NCBI GenBank assembly: GCA_947476625.1 | Contig: CANJRA010000005.1 | Location: 62,001 to 126,000, forward strand | Reading direction: 5' to 3' | DNA: 64,000 bases | Source of the DNA: Fidelibacterota bacterium | GTDB lineage: Bacteria; Pseudomonadota; Alphaproteobacteria; Rhodospirillales; Rhodospirillaceae | Shown: piece by piece, positions 35,601 through 43,304 of the stretch | Layout of the letters: every line of letters begins with the position of its first letter | Numbering within the stretch: position 1 is the stretch's first letter | Notes under the pieces: model-generated | What the model was told of the DNA's origin: nothing | Databases searched by the model: none | The model's input: only the letters and a program-made list of their open reading frames with translations | Made by a program: the position numbers and the translations under genes

Positions 35601-36179
35601 GCCCACGTCGCGGGCGAGATCCGCGACGCGCGCTTCATGGGTGTTGAAGCGATAGCCATGCATCAGTGCGATGGCGACGCTGCGTAAGCCCGCATCGAAA
35701 GCGGCCTGCAATCCGCGCCGTGTTTCAACTTCATCTAGTGGACGGATAACATCGCCGTGCGCGGATATGCGCTCGGGAATCTCGAGCGTCTGCGCATACA
35801 GCATCTCGGGCTTTTTTATATGCAAGTCGAACAGGCGTGGACGCGCTTGCGCCCCGATCTTCAGAACATCGGCGTGGCCTTGTGTGACGGCGAACAACGT
35901 GGGCGCGCCGCTGCGCGTCAGCAGCGCGTTCGTAGCGACGGTGGTTCCCATTTTGATGGACGCGATCATGTGCGCGGGGAAGGGCGCATCGGCCGCAATG
36001 CCTGCATGATCTGTAAGAATAACCCGCATGCCGGCGACGGCGGAATCGGCGTAGAGCGCGGTGTTTTCCGACAGCAGCTTTTTTGTGATCAGCGCGCCGT
36101 CAGGTGCGCGCGCCACGATGTCGGTGAATGTACCGCCGCGGTCGATGAAGAAGTGCCAGCGCGTGTCGGTTTTTGTCAT
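32649..36179 (-). CDS. Fused hydantoinase A/B, 5-oxoprolinase-type protein
   Basis: A 1176-residue fusion of an ATP-binding HyuA-like half and a HyuB-like half, as in ATP-dependent 5-oxoprolinases that open 5-oxoproline to glutamate. The first half begins FIDRGGTFTDIVARAPDG and has the ASKHA loop GFDMGGTSTDVCH near residue 295 and SVERGFDITDYTLACFGGAG. The second half starts near residue 660 (RIELFNNRFMSIAEQMGAVL) and has LNNPYDGGTHLPDIT and the end GGGGYGTV. The actual substrate could be another lactam or hydantoin. It overlaps the ion-channel gene upstream and the agmatine deiminase remnant downstream by four bases each. Confidence 0.88.
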   Translation of the reverse strand: MTKTDTRWHFFIDRGGTFTDIVARAPDGALITKKLLSENTALYADSAVAGMRVILTDHAGIAADAPFPAHMIASIKMGTTVATNALLTRSGAPTLFAVTQGHADVLKIGAQARPRLFDLHIKKPEMLYAQTLEIPERISAHGDVIRPLDEVETRRGLQAAFDAGLRSVAIALMHGYRFNTHEARVADLARDVGFTHVSVSHAVNPVIKLVPRGDTTVVDAYLAPVLRRYVNQVAQQVGGTRLMFMQSSGGLTAATHFHGKDAVLSGPAGGVVGAAETARAAGFSRIIGFDMGGTSTDVCHVAGDTYERTSETVVAGVRLRAPMMQVHTVAAGGGSLLIFDGHRFRVGPESAGANPGPACYGKNGPLTVTDANLLLGKIDPAHFPRVFGPSGDQPLDADIVHAKFAALTQHVNAALGKDFSATQLAEGFIALAVDNMARAIRKISVERGFDITDYTLACFGGAGGQHACLVAEALGMSKIHIHPLAGVLSAYGIGLAGLQVIQERTVEAPLDSPEITVALRDLETTATESLRAQGVTGDIATRRFLHLRYAGTDTALVVAHDTSAAMTSAFTTAHRSQFGFLMEGRALVCEKATVDVSEVLARAAASKSSQQPSAMFEGPTVIPGPLAALVVEPGWQAQGAADGGFIISHIATSHGIKNDSAADPLRIELFNNRFMSIAEQMGAVLQNTAQSVNIKERLDFSCALFDGEANLIANAPHIPVHLGSMGDSVRAVIRKHRDMADGDVFVLNNPYDGGTHLPDITVVTPVYIPDEKAPAFYVAARGHHADIGGASPGSMPPQSRTLIEEGVLLDNLVLVRASVFQETEIRAALTAGSHPVRNPDMNLADLRAQAAANAKGASELRRMVAELGRSTVVAYMCHVQDHAEAAARRIIGKLSSGDFTCPMDDGGVIKVAITVDPAHRAATIDFTGTSPQRPNNFNAPASICRAAVLYVFRTLIADDIPLNEGVLRPLTLILPRASMLNPVFPAAVVAGNVETSQIICDALYGALGVLAASQGTMNNFTFGNARHQYYETIAGGSGAGVSLAGDGFNGASAVQTHMTNSRLTDPEILEWRYPVRVEEFAIRAHSGGAGKYTGGAGVTRRIRFLESMTAAILSGRRETKPFGLAGGGDASPGETIVTRADGTHQTLGAAEEVAVKSGDLITILTPGGGGYGTVSS

Positions 36180-36622
36180 GAGCGCGTATGTTTATTCCAA
36201 TACTTCGTCATGGCGATATACGTAAAGGATGTAGACCAGCCGATCAGCAGCAAACCAACCAGGGATTCGATGCTTGCGATCAGGCGAAGATCGCCCACGG
36301 GATATGCGTCGCCGATCCCGAGGGATGTGTAGGTTTCCGCCGAAAAATACAGATAGTCCTTAGGCTGGATAATGAACTGGCCGCGTATGCCCTCGAAGGT
36401 ACCGATTTGAAGGATGTCGTGCCCAACCCAATACCCGACGCCGAAATACAGAATTTCCAGCAGGTGAATGCAGATGACGCTGAAGATGACCACCAGCATA
36501 AGCCGGCGTGGACGTTCGTGATGCTTTTCCGGCTCAATCGCCGCCGAAAGAAGGCGCAAGCCCTCATAGTGAGAAATGACGGACACAATGATGAGGACGA
36601 CGGCGCATCCAAGAGCGAGCAT
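36176..36622 (-). CDS. Small two-helix ion channel (potassium-channel-like pore)
   Basis: A 148-residue membrane protein. An N-terminal helix (1-20), a second helix (about 40-62) and a third (about 112-136) flank a pore loop with YTSLGIGDAYP, which resembles the TVGYGD selectivity filter with substitutions. This is the Ion_trans_2-type bacterial channel core with no ligand domain. The filter change makes strict potassium selectivity uncertain. It overlaps the oxoprolinase gene by four bases, an unexpected partnership. Confidence 0.75.
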   Translation of the reverse strand: MLALGCAVVLIIVSVISHYEGLRLLSAAIEPEKHHERPRRLMLVVIFSVICIHLLEILYFGVGYWVGHDILQIGTFEGIRGQFIIQPKDYLYFSAETYTSLGIGDAYPVGDLRLIASIESLVGLLLIGWSTSFTYIAMTKYWNKHTRS

Positions 36623-36659
36623 GGGAAGCCTTTGTTGTTGCGTGGAGACGTCAGTTGTT

Positions 36660-36703
36660 CGGTTAGCCCACTTACTCGGTTAGCCCAACTTACTCGGTTA
36701 GCC
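36660..36703. repeat. Tandem repeat at the 3' end of the glycosyltransferase gene
   Basis: CGGTTAGCCCACTTACT (36660-36676), CGGTTAGCCCAACTTACT (36677-36694) and CGGTTAGCC (36695-36703) lie in tandem. The right copy encodes the last residues (WLTE and stop) of the glycosyltransferase; the others extend past the stop. Confidence 0.8.
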
Positions 36704-37373
36704 AATGGCGACTGCTGACGGTTTCAGGGTGGCAAACGTAAGATGTCGTGGGCATGGCTTCGCTGACATGACAACGGAACTTCGGCTTCGTGACGCGATT
36801 GAGTACTTGATCGGCATACTGCAAGGCATCGTTGTTTGCACGCAAATCGCTGAGGAGTTCGATAGCAAAGGCCCGGTTGAACGACATGGATGAACTCATG
36901 CCGCCGGGATCGTGAGGGGTGAAATTCGTATCACTGTGGAATTCATAGGGCTGTTTCAACAGCAGAAGGCCAGCCCGACGATTGATTGAAAAATCGAACT
37001 GACCTGTCTTGAGCAACTCCACACCGGCGGCGATATGATTGCTCGTGTAAATATCGTCATGATCGCACCAGAAGAACATCGTGCAGCCTTGATCGATCAG
37101 GCGCGCCAGTGGGATCGCATACCATTCTTCCTGCGCGATCTGTATCGGCGTGTGAATCCAGTGAACATCGAAAGGTCGGCGGATGTCCGTGATCGTCCAC
37201 TGATAGCTTTGCGGTGTTCCGTTTTGGTGAACGCAAACGACGTGAGGCGGCAGGGTCTGATTCGCCATCTGCAAAACCAGCAGGCGCGCGAAGTCCGGGC
37301 GGTTAAAGGTCGGGGCGATCACGCCGATTTTCGGCGGTAACGTCTGTGCCTCGCCCGGCGGTACGTCATTCAT
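36690..37373 (-). CDS. Family 2-like glycosyltransferase
   Basis: A 227-residue protein with a GT-A-type start, IGVIAPTFNRPDFARLLVLQ, and an acidic cluster WCDHDDIYTSNHI that matches the nucleotide-sugar and metal-binding DxD region. It is short, with no membrane segment, so it may be a minimal GT2 enzyme; the acceptor is unknown. ATG 37373 follows GAGGG by eight bases; a longer in-frame extension upstream is not supported. The 3' end carries a tandem repeat of its last codons. Confidence 0.65.
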   Translation of the reverse strand: MNDVPPGEAQTLPPKIGVIAPTFNRPDFARLLVLQMANQTLPPHVVCVHQNGTPQSYQWTITDIRRPFDVHWIHTPIQIAQEEWYAIPLARLIDQGCTMFFWCDHDDIYTSNHIAAGVELLKTGQFDFSINRRAGLLLLKQPYEFHSDTNFTPHDPGGMSSSMSFNRAFAIELLSDLRANNDALQYADQVLNRVTKPKFRCHVSEAMPTTSYVCHPETVSSRHWLTE

Positions 37374-37435
37374 GGTGCTGACCCTCGACAATGCCGGGGA
37401 ATGTGGCCAGTCTGCCAAAAGCCCTTTATCATGGT

Positions 37436-37517
37436 AGGGATAAGATCCCTCATTTGTGAAGCTTACTCCGCGAAAACCAACCAAAACACCATTCGCCATA
37501 TTGTTGGCGTTTTTCTC
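37436..37517 (+). promoter_or_regulatory. Structured leader with terminator-like hairpin ahead of the DUF6491 gene
   Basis: AGGGAT-AAG-ATCCCT (37436-37450) is followed by CGCCA-TATTGT-TGGCG and TTTTTCTC (37494-37517), the shape of an intrinsic terminator, 35 bases before the strong AGGAGG of the DUF6491 gene. No plus-strand gene lies upstream, so it could be an attenuator or end a short RNA. The stem is only five pairs. Confidence 0.35.
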
Positions 37518-37552
37518 GGCATAATGGGCGCGTGTTAACAGGAGGACCAATC

Positions 37553-37939
37553 ATGAGATCGCAAACCAAAATCGGCCTTTTCCTTGCCGTTGCGGCGATA
37601 AGCTGCGCGACAAGCTTTGCTGCGCGCGCTGAAGGCGAAAAAGTCGGTGACACGCAGATGTGCATCGAGTCTAATCGCATCAAGAATACGCAGGTGCTGG
37701 ACAACAAGACGGTCCTGATCAGTATGGATACGGCCAGAGATAACTTTAAGCGTATCGATCTGGCGAGGACTTGCGGCCTTACCGGCGGGCGCACTTTTTC
37801 CTACAGCACCAGCCTTCCTAAGCTTTGCAAGCAAGACGTTTTGACAGTGATTGAAACCGGTGAGGCCTGCGTTATCGATCAGATCGTCACAATCGATAGT
37901 GCGGAAGCCAAGTCTTTGCAGGCGGCCAAAAAGAGATAG
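37553..37939 (+). CDS. Secreted DUF6491 family protein
   Basis: A 128-residue protein with a signal peptide (about 1-25, ending AARA). The mature part has four cysteines (MCIESNRI, RTCGL, KLCKQD, EACVID) and the CIxxxRIxxTxVLDxxT pattern of DUF6491, a family of unknown function. AGGAGG lies seven bases upstream of ATG 37553. It stands alone, followed by a terminator. Confidence 0.7.
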   Translation: MRSQTKIGLFLAVAAISCATSFAARAEGEKVGDTQMCIESNRIKNTQVLDNKTVLISMDTARDNFKRIDLARTCGLTGGRTFSYSTSLPKLCKQDVLTVIETGEACVIDQIVTIDSAEAKSLQAAKKR

Positions 37940-37980
37940 TTGCTCTATTGCGGTGTCCAGCTTGGACACCTGAACTTCAA

Positions 37981-38013
37981 ACCGCGCGGCAGATAGCCGC
38001 ACGGTTTTGTATT
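37981..38013 (+). terminator. Terminator after the DUF6491 gene
   Basis: ACCG-C-GCGGC and GCCGC-A-CGGT pair around AGATA, followed by TTTTGTATTT. A second hairpin without T-run, GGTGTCC-AGCTT-GGACACC, lies at 37952-37970. Confidence 0.65.
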
Positions 38014-38021
38014 TGGGCCAT

Positions 38022-38034
38022 GGGGGGGGGGGGG
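38022..38034. repeat. Run of 13 guanines
   Basis: A homopolymer of 13 G lies between the DUF6491 terminator and the cytochrome c-FTR1 gene, 105 bases before the latter. It is outside coding sequence. Such tracts slip easily; it could tune promoter spacing or be an assembly artefact. Confidence 0.85.
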
Positions 38035-38138
38035 CGTGAAAAGGTTGTCATGGTTGTATTCATGACCCTTTTAACTTGAGACCTATTCTTAATTGCAATA
38101 GATAGGAGAGATTGCCCACCCCGCCTGCCGAGGATCCA

Positions 38139-40154
38139 ATGTCCGCCACTGTCGAACTGAGCTTTATCGCTGCCGCGCGCGCGATTTGCGGTTTCGTGTC
38201 TTTGCTTGGTTTTGCGGTGATGCTGTCTTGCGCAACTCCGGTCATGGCGGCCGAAACGCCGACGCTGCCCGCAGCGAATGAGGCGGCGTCCACGGCCGAT
38301 CCTATCGAGCATGTGCGGAAAGTATGGAAGCTGCTGGATTATCTCGCGGTGGATTATTCCGGTGCGGTTTCGGGCGGTGCGGTCGTCAGCGAAGCCGAGT
38401 TCGGCGAGATGAAAGAATTTTCGGCGACAGTGCTTGCGGGTCTGACGGCTCTGCCACCACGCGAGGGTCAGGCAGATTTGATCACACAAGGGACGGCACT
38501 TCAGGCGGCGATCGGTGCCATGCATGATTCCGCAGAGGTCAACCGCATGGCGCGCGCCACTGCGCGCAATCTGTTGGCTGTATATCCTGTTCCCTCGGCA
38601 CCGGCAGGAACGCCGGACCTAGCCCGTGCGGCAGCGCTCTACAGCGAGTATTGCGCCGCATGCCACGGTGTCGGCGGTGCCGGCGACGGCAATTCAGCGG
38701 CCAGCCTTGATCCGCCGCCGATTGCCTTTACCGATCACGCGCGCGCGCGCGAACGCAGCCTGTTCTCGTTGTTCGAAGTTATCAGCCAGGGTCTGGCCGA
38801 TACGTCTATGGCGAGTTTCAAAGATAATATCAGCGAAGAAGATCGTTGGGCTTTGGCGTTTTATATTAGTTCGTTTGCCGCAACGCCCGACGTTCAGGCC
38901 AAAGCCGAAGCGTTGTGGCGCGACGATGCCGCGTTACATGCGCGTATTCCTAATCTGGATGTTTTGACGCGCACGGTTGAAGCGGAACTTGGCGCTGAGA
39001 TCGGCGACGAGAAGGCGCGCGCACTGTTGGTTCATCTGCGCAGCCATCCCGAAGCGTTGAACCGTAGCAGCACCGGTGGACGGATGTTCGCGCGCGCACA
39101 GCTCGGCGAAAGCGTGAAGGCTTATCAGGCCGGCGACGCCAAGAAAGCCGCGACGCTTGCGTTGTCGGCGTACCTCGAAGGGTTCGAGCCGGTTGAGGCT
39201 ATTCTCAGAACAAAAGATTCTGAGCTGTTGGCCGATGTTGAAGCCGCCATGGTGAATTATCGCGCCCGTATCGCGGCGGCCGCGCCGCCGGGCGATGTCA
39301 CAGCGCAAGCCGCGGTGGTGAATGGCTTGTTCGATAAGACCGAGACCGTGTTGTCGTCTGCCGAAGACGCGACGACGGCGTTTTTGGGCGCCTTTACCAT
39401 TCTCGTGCGTGAAGGCATTGAAGCGCTGCTGGTTGTTGTTGCTATGATCAGTTTCCTCGCCAAGGTCGAGCGCCGTGACGTGCTGCGCTATGTGCATGCG
39501 GGCTGGATCAGTGCGCTGGCGGCCGGTTTGGTAACGTGGGGCATTGCCGCCTATGCCTTCGACATCAGCGGCGCCAACCGTGAGCTGACAGAAGGGTTCT
39601 CGGCGTTGTTTGCGGCCGTGATTCTGCTGGGGGTCGGTATCTGGATGCACCAGAAGAGCCTCGCGGGCCGCTGGCAGATTTATCTGAAGGACAAACTCTC
39701 GGCCGCGCTCGACAAGAAATCGGCGTTCTTCTTTCTGTTCATGCTGTCGTTCGTGGCGGTGTACCGCGAAGTCTTCGAGACTATTCTGTTCTACATCGCG
39801 CTGTGGACGCGTGGAAACGGCGGGGGCATCCTCGGTGGCTTCGTCGCGGGTTCGGCGGTGCTGGCGACCATCACTGTTATTCTGCTGCGCACCAGCCGGC
39901 GTTTGCCGATCAGCCAGTTCTTCTCTTGGAGTTCTCTGCTGATCGCGGTTCTGTCCGTGGTGCTGGCGGGTAAGGGCGTGGCGGCACTGCAGGAAGTCGG
40001 CATGCTGCCTGCCATTGCGGTGAATGGCCCGCGCCTGGAATTGCTGGGCGTTTATCCCTTCGCTTTGACGCTGATCGCCCAGGCAATCGTGCTGGTGATC
40101 GCCGTTGCCGGTTACCTGTGGAACATGCGCAGCCCGGCGCCGACGAAAGCCTAA
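38139..40154 (+). CDS. Cytochrome c-FTR1 iron permease fusion
   Basis: A 671-residue fusion. A signal peptide (about 1-37) is followed by a helical region, a c-type cytochrome domain with CAACH at 172-176, a second helical region, and a C-terminal FTR1 permease with seven helices. Both iron-transport motifs are present: REGIE (424-428) and REVFE (543-547). FTR1 proteins move iron across the inner membrane, usually after oxidation or reduction by a partner; here the redox partner is built in. ATG 38139 with GAGG five bases upstream is preferred over TTG 38112. Other EfeUOB-type genes are absent. Confidence 0.9.
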   Translation: MSATVELSFIAAARAICGFVSLLGFAVMLSCATPVMAAETPTLPAANEAASTADPIEHVRKVWKLLDYLAVDYSGAVSGGAVVSEAEFGEMKEFSATVLAGLTALPPREGQADLITQGTALQAAIGAMHDSAEVNRMARATARNLLAVYPVPSAPAGTPDLARAAALYSEYCAACHGVGGAGDGNSAASLDPPPIAFTDHARARERSLFSLFEVISQGLADTSMASFKDNISEEDRWALAFYISSFAATPDVQAKAEALWRDDAALHARIPNLDVLTRTVEAELGAEIGDEKARALLVHLRSHPEALNRSSTGGRMFARAQLGESVKAYQAGDAKKAATLALSAYLEGFEPVEAILRTKDSELLADVEAAMVNYRARIAAAAPPGDVTAQAAVVNGLFDKTETVLSSAEDATTAFLGAFTILVREGIEALLVVVAMISFLAKVERRDVLRYVHAGWISALAAGLVTWGIAAYAFDISGANRELTEGFSALFAAVILLGVGIWMHQKSLAGRWQIYLKDKLSAALDKKSAFFFLFMLSFVAVYREVFETILFYIALWTRGNGGGILGGFVAGSAVLATITVILLRTSRRLPISQFFSWSSLLIAVLSVVLAGKGVAALQEVGMLPAIAVNGPRLELLGVYPFALTLIAQAIVLVIAVAGYLWNMRSPAPTKA

Positions 40155-40155
40155 C

Positions 40156-41775
40156 CTAACGTAGCGCAAATTCCTCGGAGGTCGCGATCAGGCTGATCAG
40201 GCGCCCGTGCGCATTCTCGATGCGCGCGGTGTTCTTGGACCGCACCGCGAAGGGCACACCGTTACTGCCGCCCTGATCGACATTCAGCGCGTCCATTGCC
40301 GGTTGGCTGAGGCTGTAACCCACCATGCGTTCGACCCAGTAGTCGACGATAAAAAAAGCGCCGTTCAGGGATTCAAGCGGCGATTGGTCGGCGAGCGATG
40401 TGGCCGCGAATTCCTTGAGATTAGGAAGCTGGAAAAGCAGGTTCCAGGTGCTCAGCATCGCGCCCGTCGCTAGCCAAAAGCTGTTCACGTCCGGACGTCC
40501 GTTTGGCGCTTGCCACGCGAATAGGCCGTCGTTCAATGGATCGAGCAGGCTGGTCATATACGTCGCGACGTTGACAACCATGCCGGTGGTGCGGATCATG
40601 GCCATCAACCGTTCATAGGGGCGCCGCACTTTTGCCGACGCTTCATTGACGATCTCCGGGCCGTCAAGAATCATCGCGCGCAGAACGCGCTTGATTTGAT
40701 CGTCCGCCGTGAGATTAGCTTTCCAGGTCGCGACGCCGCGATCGATCACGGCCTGCGGCGGCGTGTCGCCGAACATGCGTTTGGCGAGTTTGGTCACGAT
40801 ATGCGTCGCGGTGGCGGGATGGGACGCCAGGAGGTCGAGAACTTTCTGGCCCTGCGCGACGCCTTCATAGGTCGATACATTTATGCCGAGAACGGTCGCG
40901 GCGGTTTTGCTGTGTTGGCGTGGATTGAAGACAAAGAGCCCGGAGTCTGGATACGTCAACGAGCCTTCGCCGCGTTGACCGTATTGAATGGTCCAGCCCG
41001 AGAGCGCGCGCGATACGTGAAGCACATCCTGATCGGTAAAGCCCAGCGGCATGCCGGCGGCATCGTTGGAGACGGCTAACGGGTTGGTGCCGTAATAAGC
41101 TGCGCCGCCCAGTGTATGAAGTTCCATGATTTCGCGGGCGTAGTTCTCGTTCGGTGTGGCCGCCTGACTGACCCAGTTGTCGAGATAGACCAACATGCTG
41201 GGGGAGGTAGCGGTGGCTTCCAGCAACCGGCGGAAATTTCCCAGCGCATTCGGTCTGATCGCCTCGGCATCGAAGACCGGCAGCATGGCCGTGGCGAGTT
41301 CGTTCTCGACTTTGCCGATATTGAAATGATTGTGCCAGAAATCCACCATGAACTCGCGGACCTGGTATTTGCTGTGGGCGTTGCGAATCCATGTGGCCGC
41401 GGCCAGCTCTTGGCGCGCGCGCGTGCGCTCGGCGCTGTTGAACAGTGTGCCGATATTGCGTGTCATGTACCACAGCGCCATGGTGTTGGCGGTGACGTAC
41501 TTCAGCGGACGATCTTCATCGACTGCGGTCCACTTGCCGCGCGTGTCGTTCTCGGCCGGCGCGGCATACTTGATATACATTGTCTGCGCCGCGAGGTGCC
41601 CCGCGACCGCCGGATCATCGGCAGGCGGCGTTGTCAGCTGGTCGTCAACCCACGCGGCCCAGCCGTTGGTTTGGGCGAGCTGGACGTCGGTGACGCGCGC
41701 GCCGAACGTGATGCGGTTGATCGCGTTGCGAAGAGCGATGGGTGTGGATTGAAGCATTCTTGCCTCTGTGTTCAC
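40156..41775 (-). CDS. DUF1800 family protein
   Basis: A 539-residue protein of the DUF1800 family, almost always found beside a DUF1501 gene as here. Typical segments include LRNAINRITFGARVTDV at the start, VDFWHNHFNIG, NENYAREIMELHTLG and RQHSKTAATVLG. Function is unknown; pairs are thought to be exported. No signal peptide is evident, so it may travel with the Tat-bearing DUF1501 partner. It follows that gene by 20 bases and is convergent with the FTR1 fusion with a one-base gap. Confidence 0.88.
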   Translation of the reverse strand: MNTEARMLQSTPIALRNAINRITFGARVTDVQLAQTNGWAAWVDDQLTTPPADDPAVAGHLAAQTMYIKYAAPAENDTRGKWTAVDEDRPLKYVTANTMALWYMTRNIGTLFNSAERTRARQELAAATWIRNAHSKYQVREFMVDFWHNHFNIGKVENELATAMLPVFDAEAIRPNALGNFRRLLEATATSPSMLVYLDNWVSQAATPNENYAREIMELHTLGGAAYYGTNPLAVSNDAAGMPLGFTDQDVLHVSRALSGWTIQYGQRGEGSLTYPDSGLFVFNPRQHSKTAATVLGINVSTYEGVAQGQKVLDLLASHPATATHIVTKLAKRMFGDTPPQAVIDRGVATWKANLTADDQIKRVLRAMILDGPEIVNEASAKVRRPYERLMAMIRTTGMVVNVATYMTSLLDPLNDGLFAWQAPNGRPDVNSFWLATGAMLSTWNLLFQLPNLKEFAATSLADQSPLESLNGAFFIVDYWVERMVGYSLSQPAMDALNVDQGGSNGVPFAVRSKNTARIENAHGRLISLIATSEEFALR

Positions 41776-41795
41776 TGCCGCAGGCGCGGCCGTTG

Positions 41796-43001
41796 TTAGC
41801 CGTTCATGAGGCCGAGCGGGTTATAAGCGATCGTTGGGAAGATGGCGTTGAACTTCTTCTCGCCATGCCGCTTCACGAGGATCTCGCCTAAAACCTGTCG
41901 GTAGTCGGTGGTAACGGCAAGGTCGCCGCTTACAAGTTGTTTGGGCGCAAGACCCGGCCAGGTGCCGTAAATCTTGCCGCCTTTAACGTTGCCGCTCAGA
42001 ACCAACATGCCGGAGGCCGAGCCGTGATCGGTGCCCTGGCTGGCATTTTCAGTGAAGCGGCGTCCGAACTCGGTCATGGTGACCAGCGTGATGCGGTTCT
42101 GATAGGCGGCCATGTCTTTCCAGAATGCCGCAAGCGCGCGGGAGAATTCAGTGGTGCGCGTGGCGAACTCGCCGACGAGGCCGTTGTGCATATCCCAGCT
42201 GCCGAAATCGACCGTGGCGACGTTCAGCCCGACATTCATTTTGATCAGCTTGCCGAGCGAGCGCAGGGAATTAGACAGCGCGCCGCCCGTGTAACCGGCG
42301 TCGGCGGAATTGTCGGTGATGGTTTTTAAGCCCGCTTGGACGCTGGCAATCGTATCGAGCGTCTCGCCCGCGACCTTGCGATACTTGCTTGCGCCGTTGT
42401 TAATGGCGCGGATGATGTTAGCGTTGGTGGTGCCGCCGCTGACATTGAAGTTCGATGCATCGCTGATGGCTAATGCGCTGGGATCGCCCAGCAGCGACGC
42501 CGGGTTGTTGGCGCCGGAAGACACTGTCGGCAATCCTGGTATGGCGGTGGCGGCCGAGGCGATATGACGCGTGAGCCAGCCGGATGTTTGTTTAACGCCC
42601 GCGTCGGCGTTGCCCTTCTCCATCATATCCTGACAGACGAAGTGACTGCGGTCGGTGGTCGGAATGCCGACGGCGTGGACGAAAGCGAGGCTGCCGGCAT
42701 CGTAAAGCGTCTTCAGCTCAGGTGCGCTGGCGCTGAGATATAAATCGGTGCCGCCCAATGTTCCGACGCCGAGGCCGGCGTTGCCGCCGGTGGTGGGAAC
42801 GCGAATGGTGGGACGCGCGGCGCGGTAATATGTGTCGCCGGCGGGCGCTAACATTTGCAGCCAGTCGCAGGCGCCGCGCTGAAACAACACGATGAGAATA
42901 TCGCCTGGTGCTGATGCGTCGGCCGCGAGTGAAATTTTGAGGCCCGGCCCGACGGCGGCGAGCGTGGCACCGGCTAAAAGGCTGCGGCGGGTAAGCGTCA
43001 T
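41796..43001 (-). CDS. DUF1501 family protein with Tat signal
   Basis: A 401-residue exported protein. The N-terminus LTRRSLLAGATLAAVGPG is a twin-arginine signal. The body has the sulfatase/phosphatase-like landmarks of DUF1501: ILIVLFQRGACDWLQMLAP, DRSHFVCQDMMEKG, TMTEFGRRFTENASQGTDHG and ASGMLVLSGNVKGGKIYG. The family has an alkaline-phosphatase-like fold by similarity, but no proven reaction. It is first in a two-gene unit with DUF1800. Confidence 0.88.
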   Translation of the reverse strand: MTLTRRSLLAGATLAAVGPGLKISLAADASAPGDILIVLFQRGACDWLQMLAPAGDTYYRAARPTIRVPTTGGNAGLGVGTLGGTDLYLSASAPELKTLYDAGSLAFVHAVGIPTTDRSHFVCQDMMEKGNADAGVKQTSGWLTRHIASAATAIPGLPTVSSGANNPASLLGDPSALAISDASNFNVSGGTTNANIIRAINNGASKYRKVAGETLDTIASVQAGLKTITDNSADAGYTGGALSNSLRSLGKLIKMNVGLNVATVDFGSWDMHNGLVGEFATRTTEFSRALAAFWKDMAAYQNRITLVTMTEFGRRFTENASQGTDHGSASGMLVLSGNVKGGKIYGTWPGLAPKQLVSGDLAVTTDYRQVLGEILVKRHGEKKFNAIFPTIAYNPLGLMNG

Positions 43002-43304
43002 ATTAATGCGTTCTGCCCCTTAACGCCTTCTGGCGTCATGCGAGTTCGTACAGCTAAACCGCGTCGTAGGAAGCTTCATCCCCACCGTTCCGCGCAACGT
43101 CAGGTAACGTGAACCTGTTTCCCTTAAGAAAGGGTTTGCGGTGGAATGTGATGTGTCCCCACGAAGCGGCCCCAAACCACAAACGCATACCCTTGCGAAG
43201 CCGTTGCAAGCGTTTGTGCAGAATCATCAGAAGGCCAAAGGCCGTGCGTAAACCATACACGCGTACCTTGTACTTATTTTGAAAAACGATTTTGAGACGC
43301 TGAA
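43002..43304. other. 303-base non-coding gap upstream of DUF1501
   Basis: No convincing gene. A 68-codon minus-strand frame exists (43054-43260) but lacks a good ribosome site. Small hairpins occur, such as ACGCC-TTCT-GGCGT near 43024 and CCCTTAAGAAAGGG near 43120. The pap stop lies at its right edge. Confidence 0.4.

Noticed and set aside
38934-40169. 411-codon frame antisense to the FTR1 domain
   Set aside because: Mirror of a gene with intact REGIE and REVFE motifs.
43054-43260. 68-codon minus-strand frame in the DUF1501 upstream gap
   Set aside because: No good ribosome site, no family resemblance, basic composition; could be checked by conservation.
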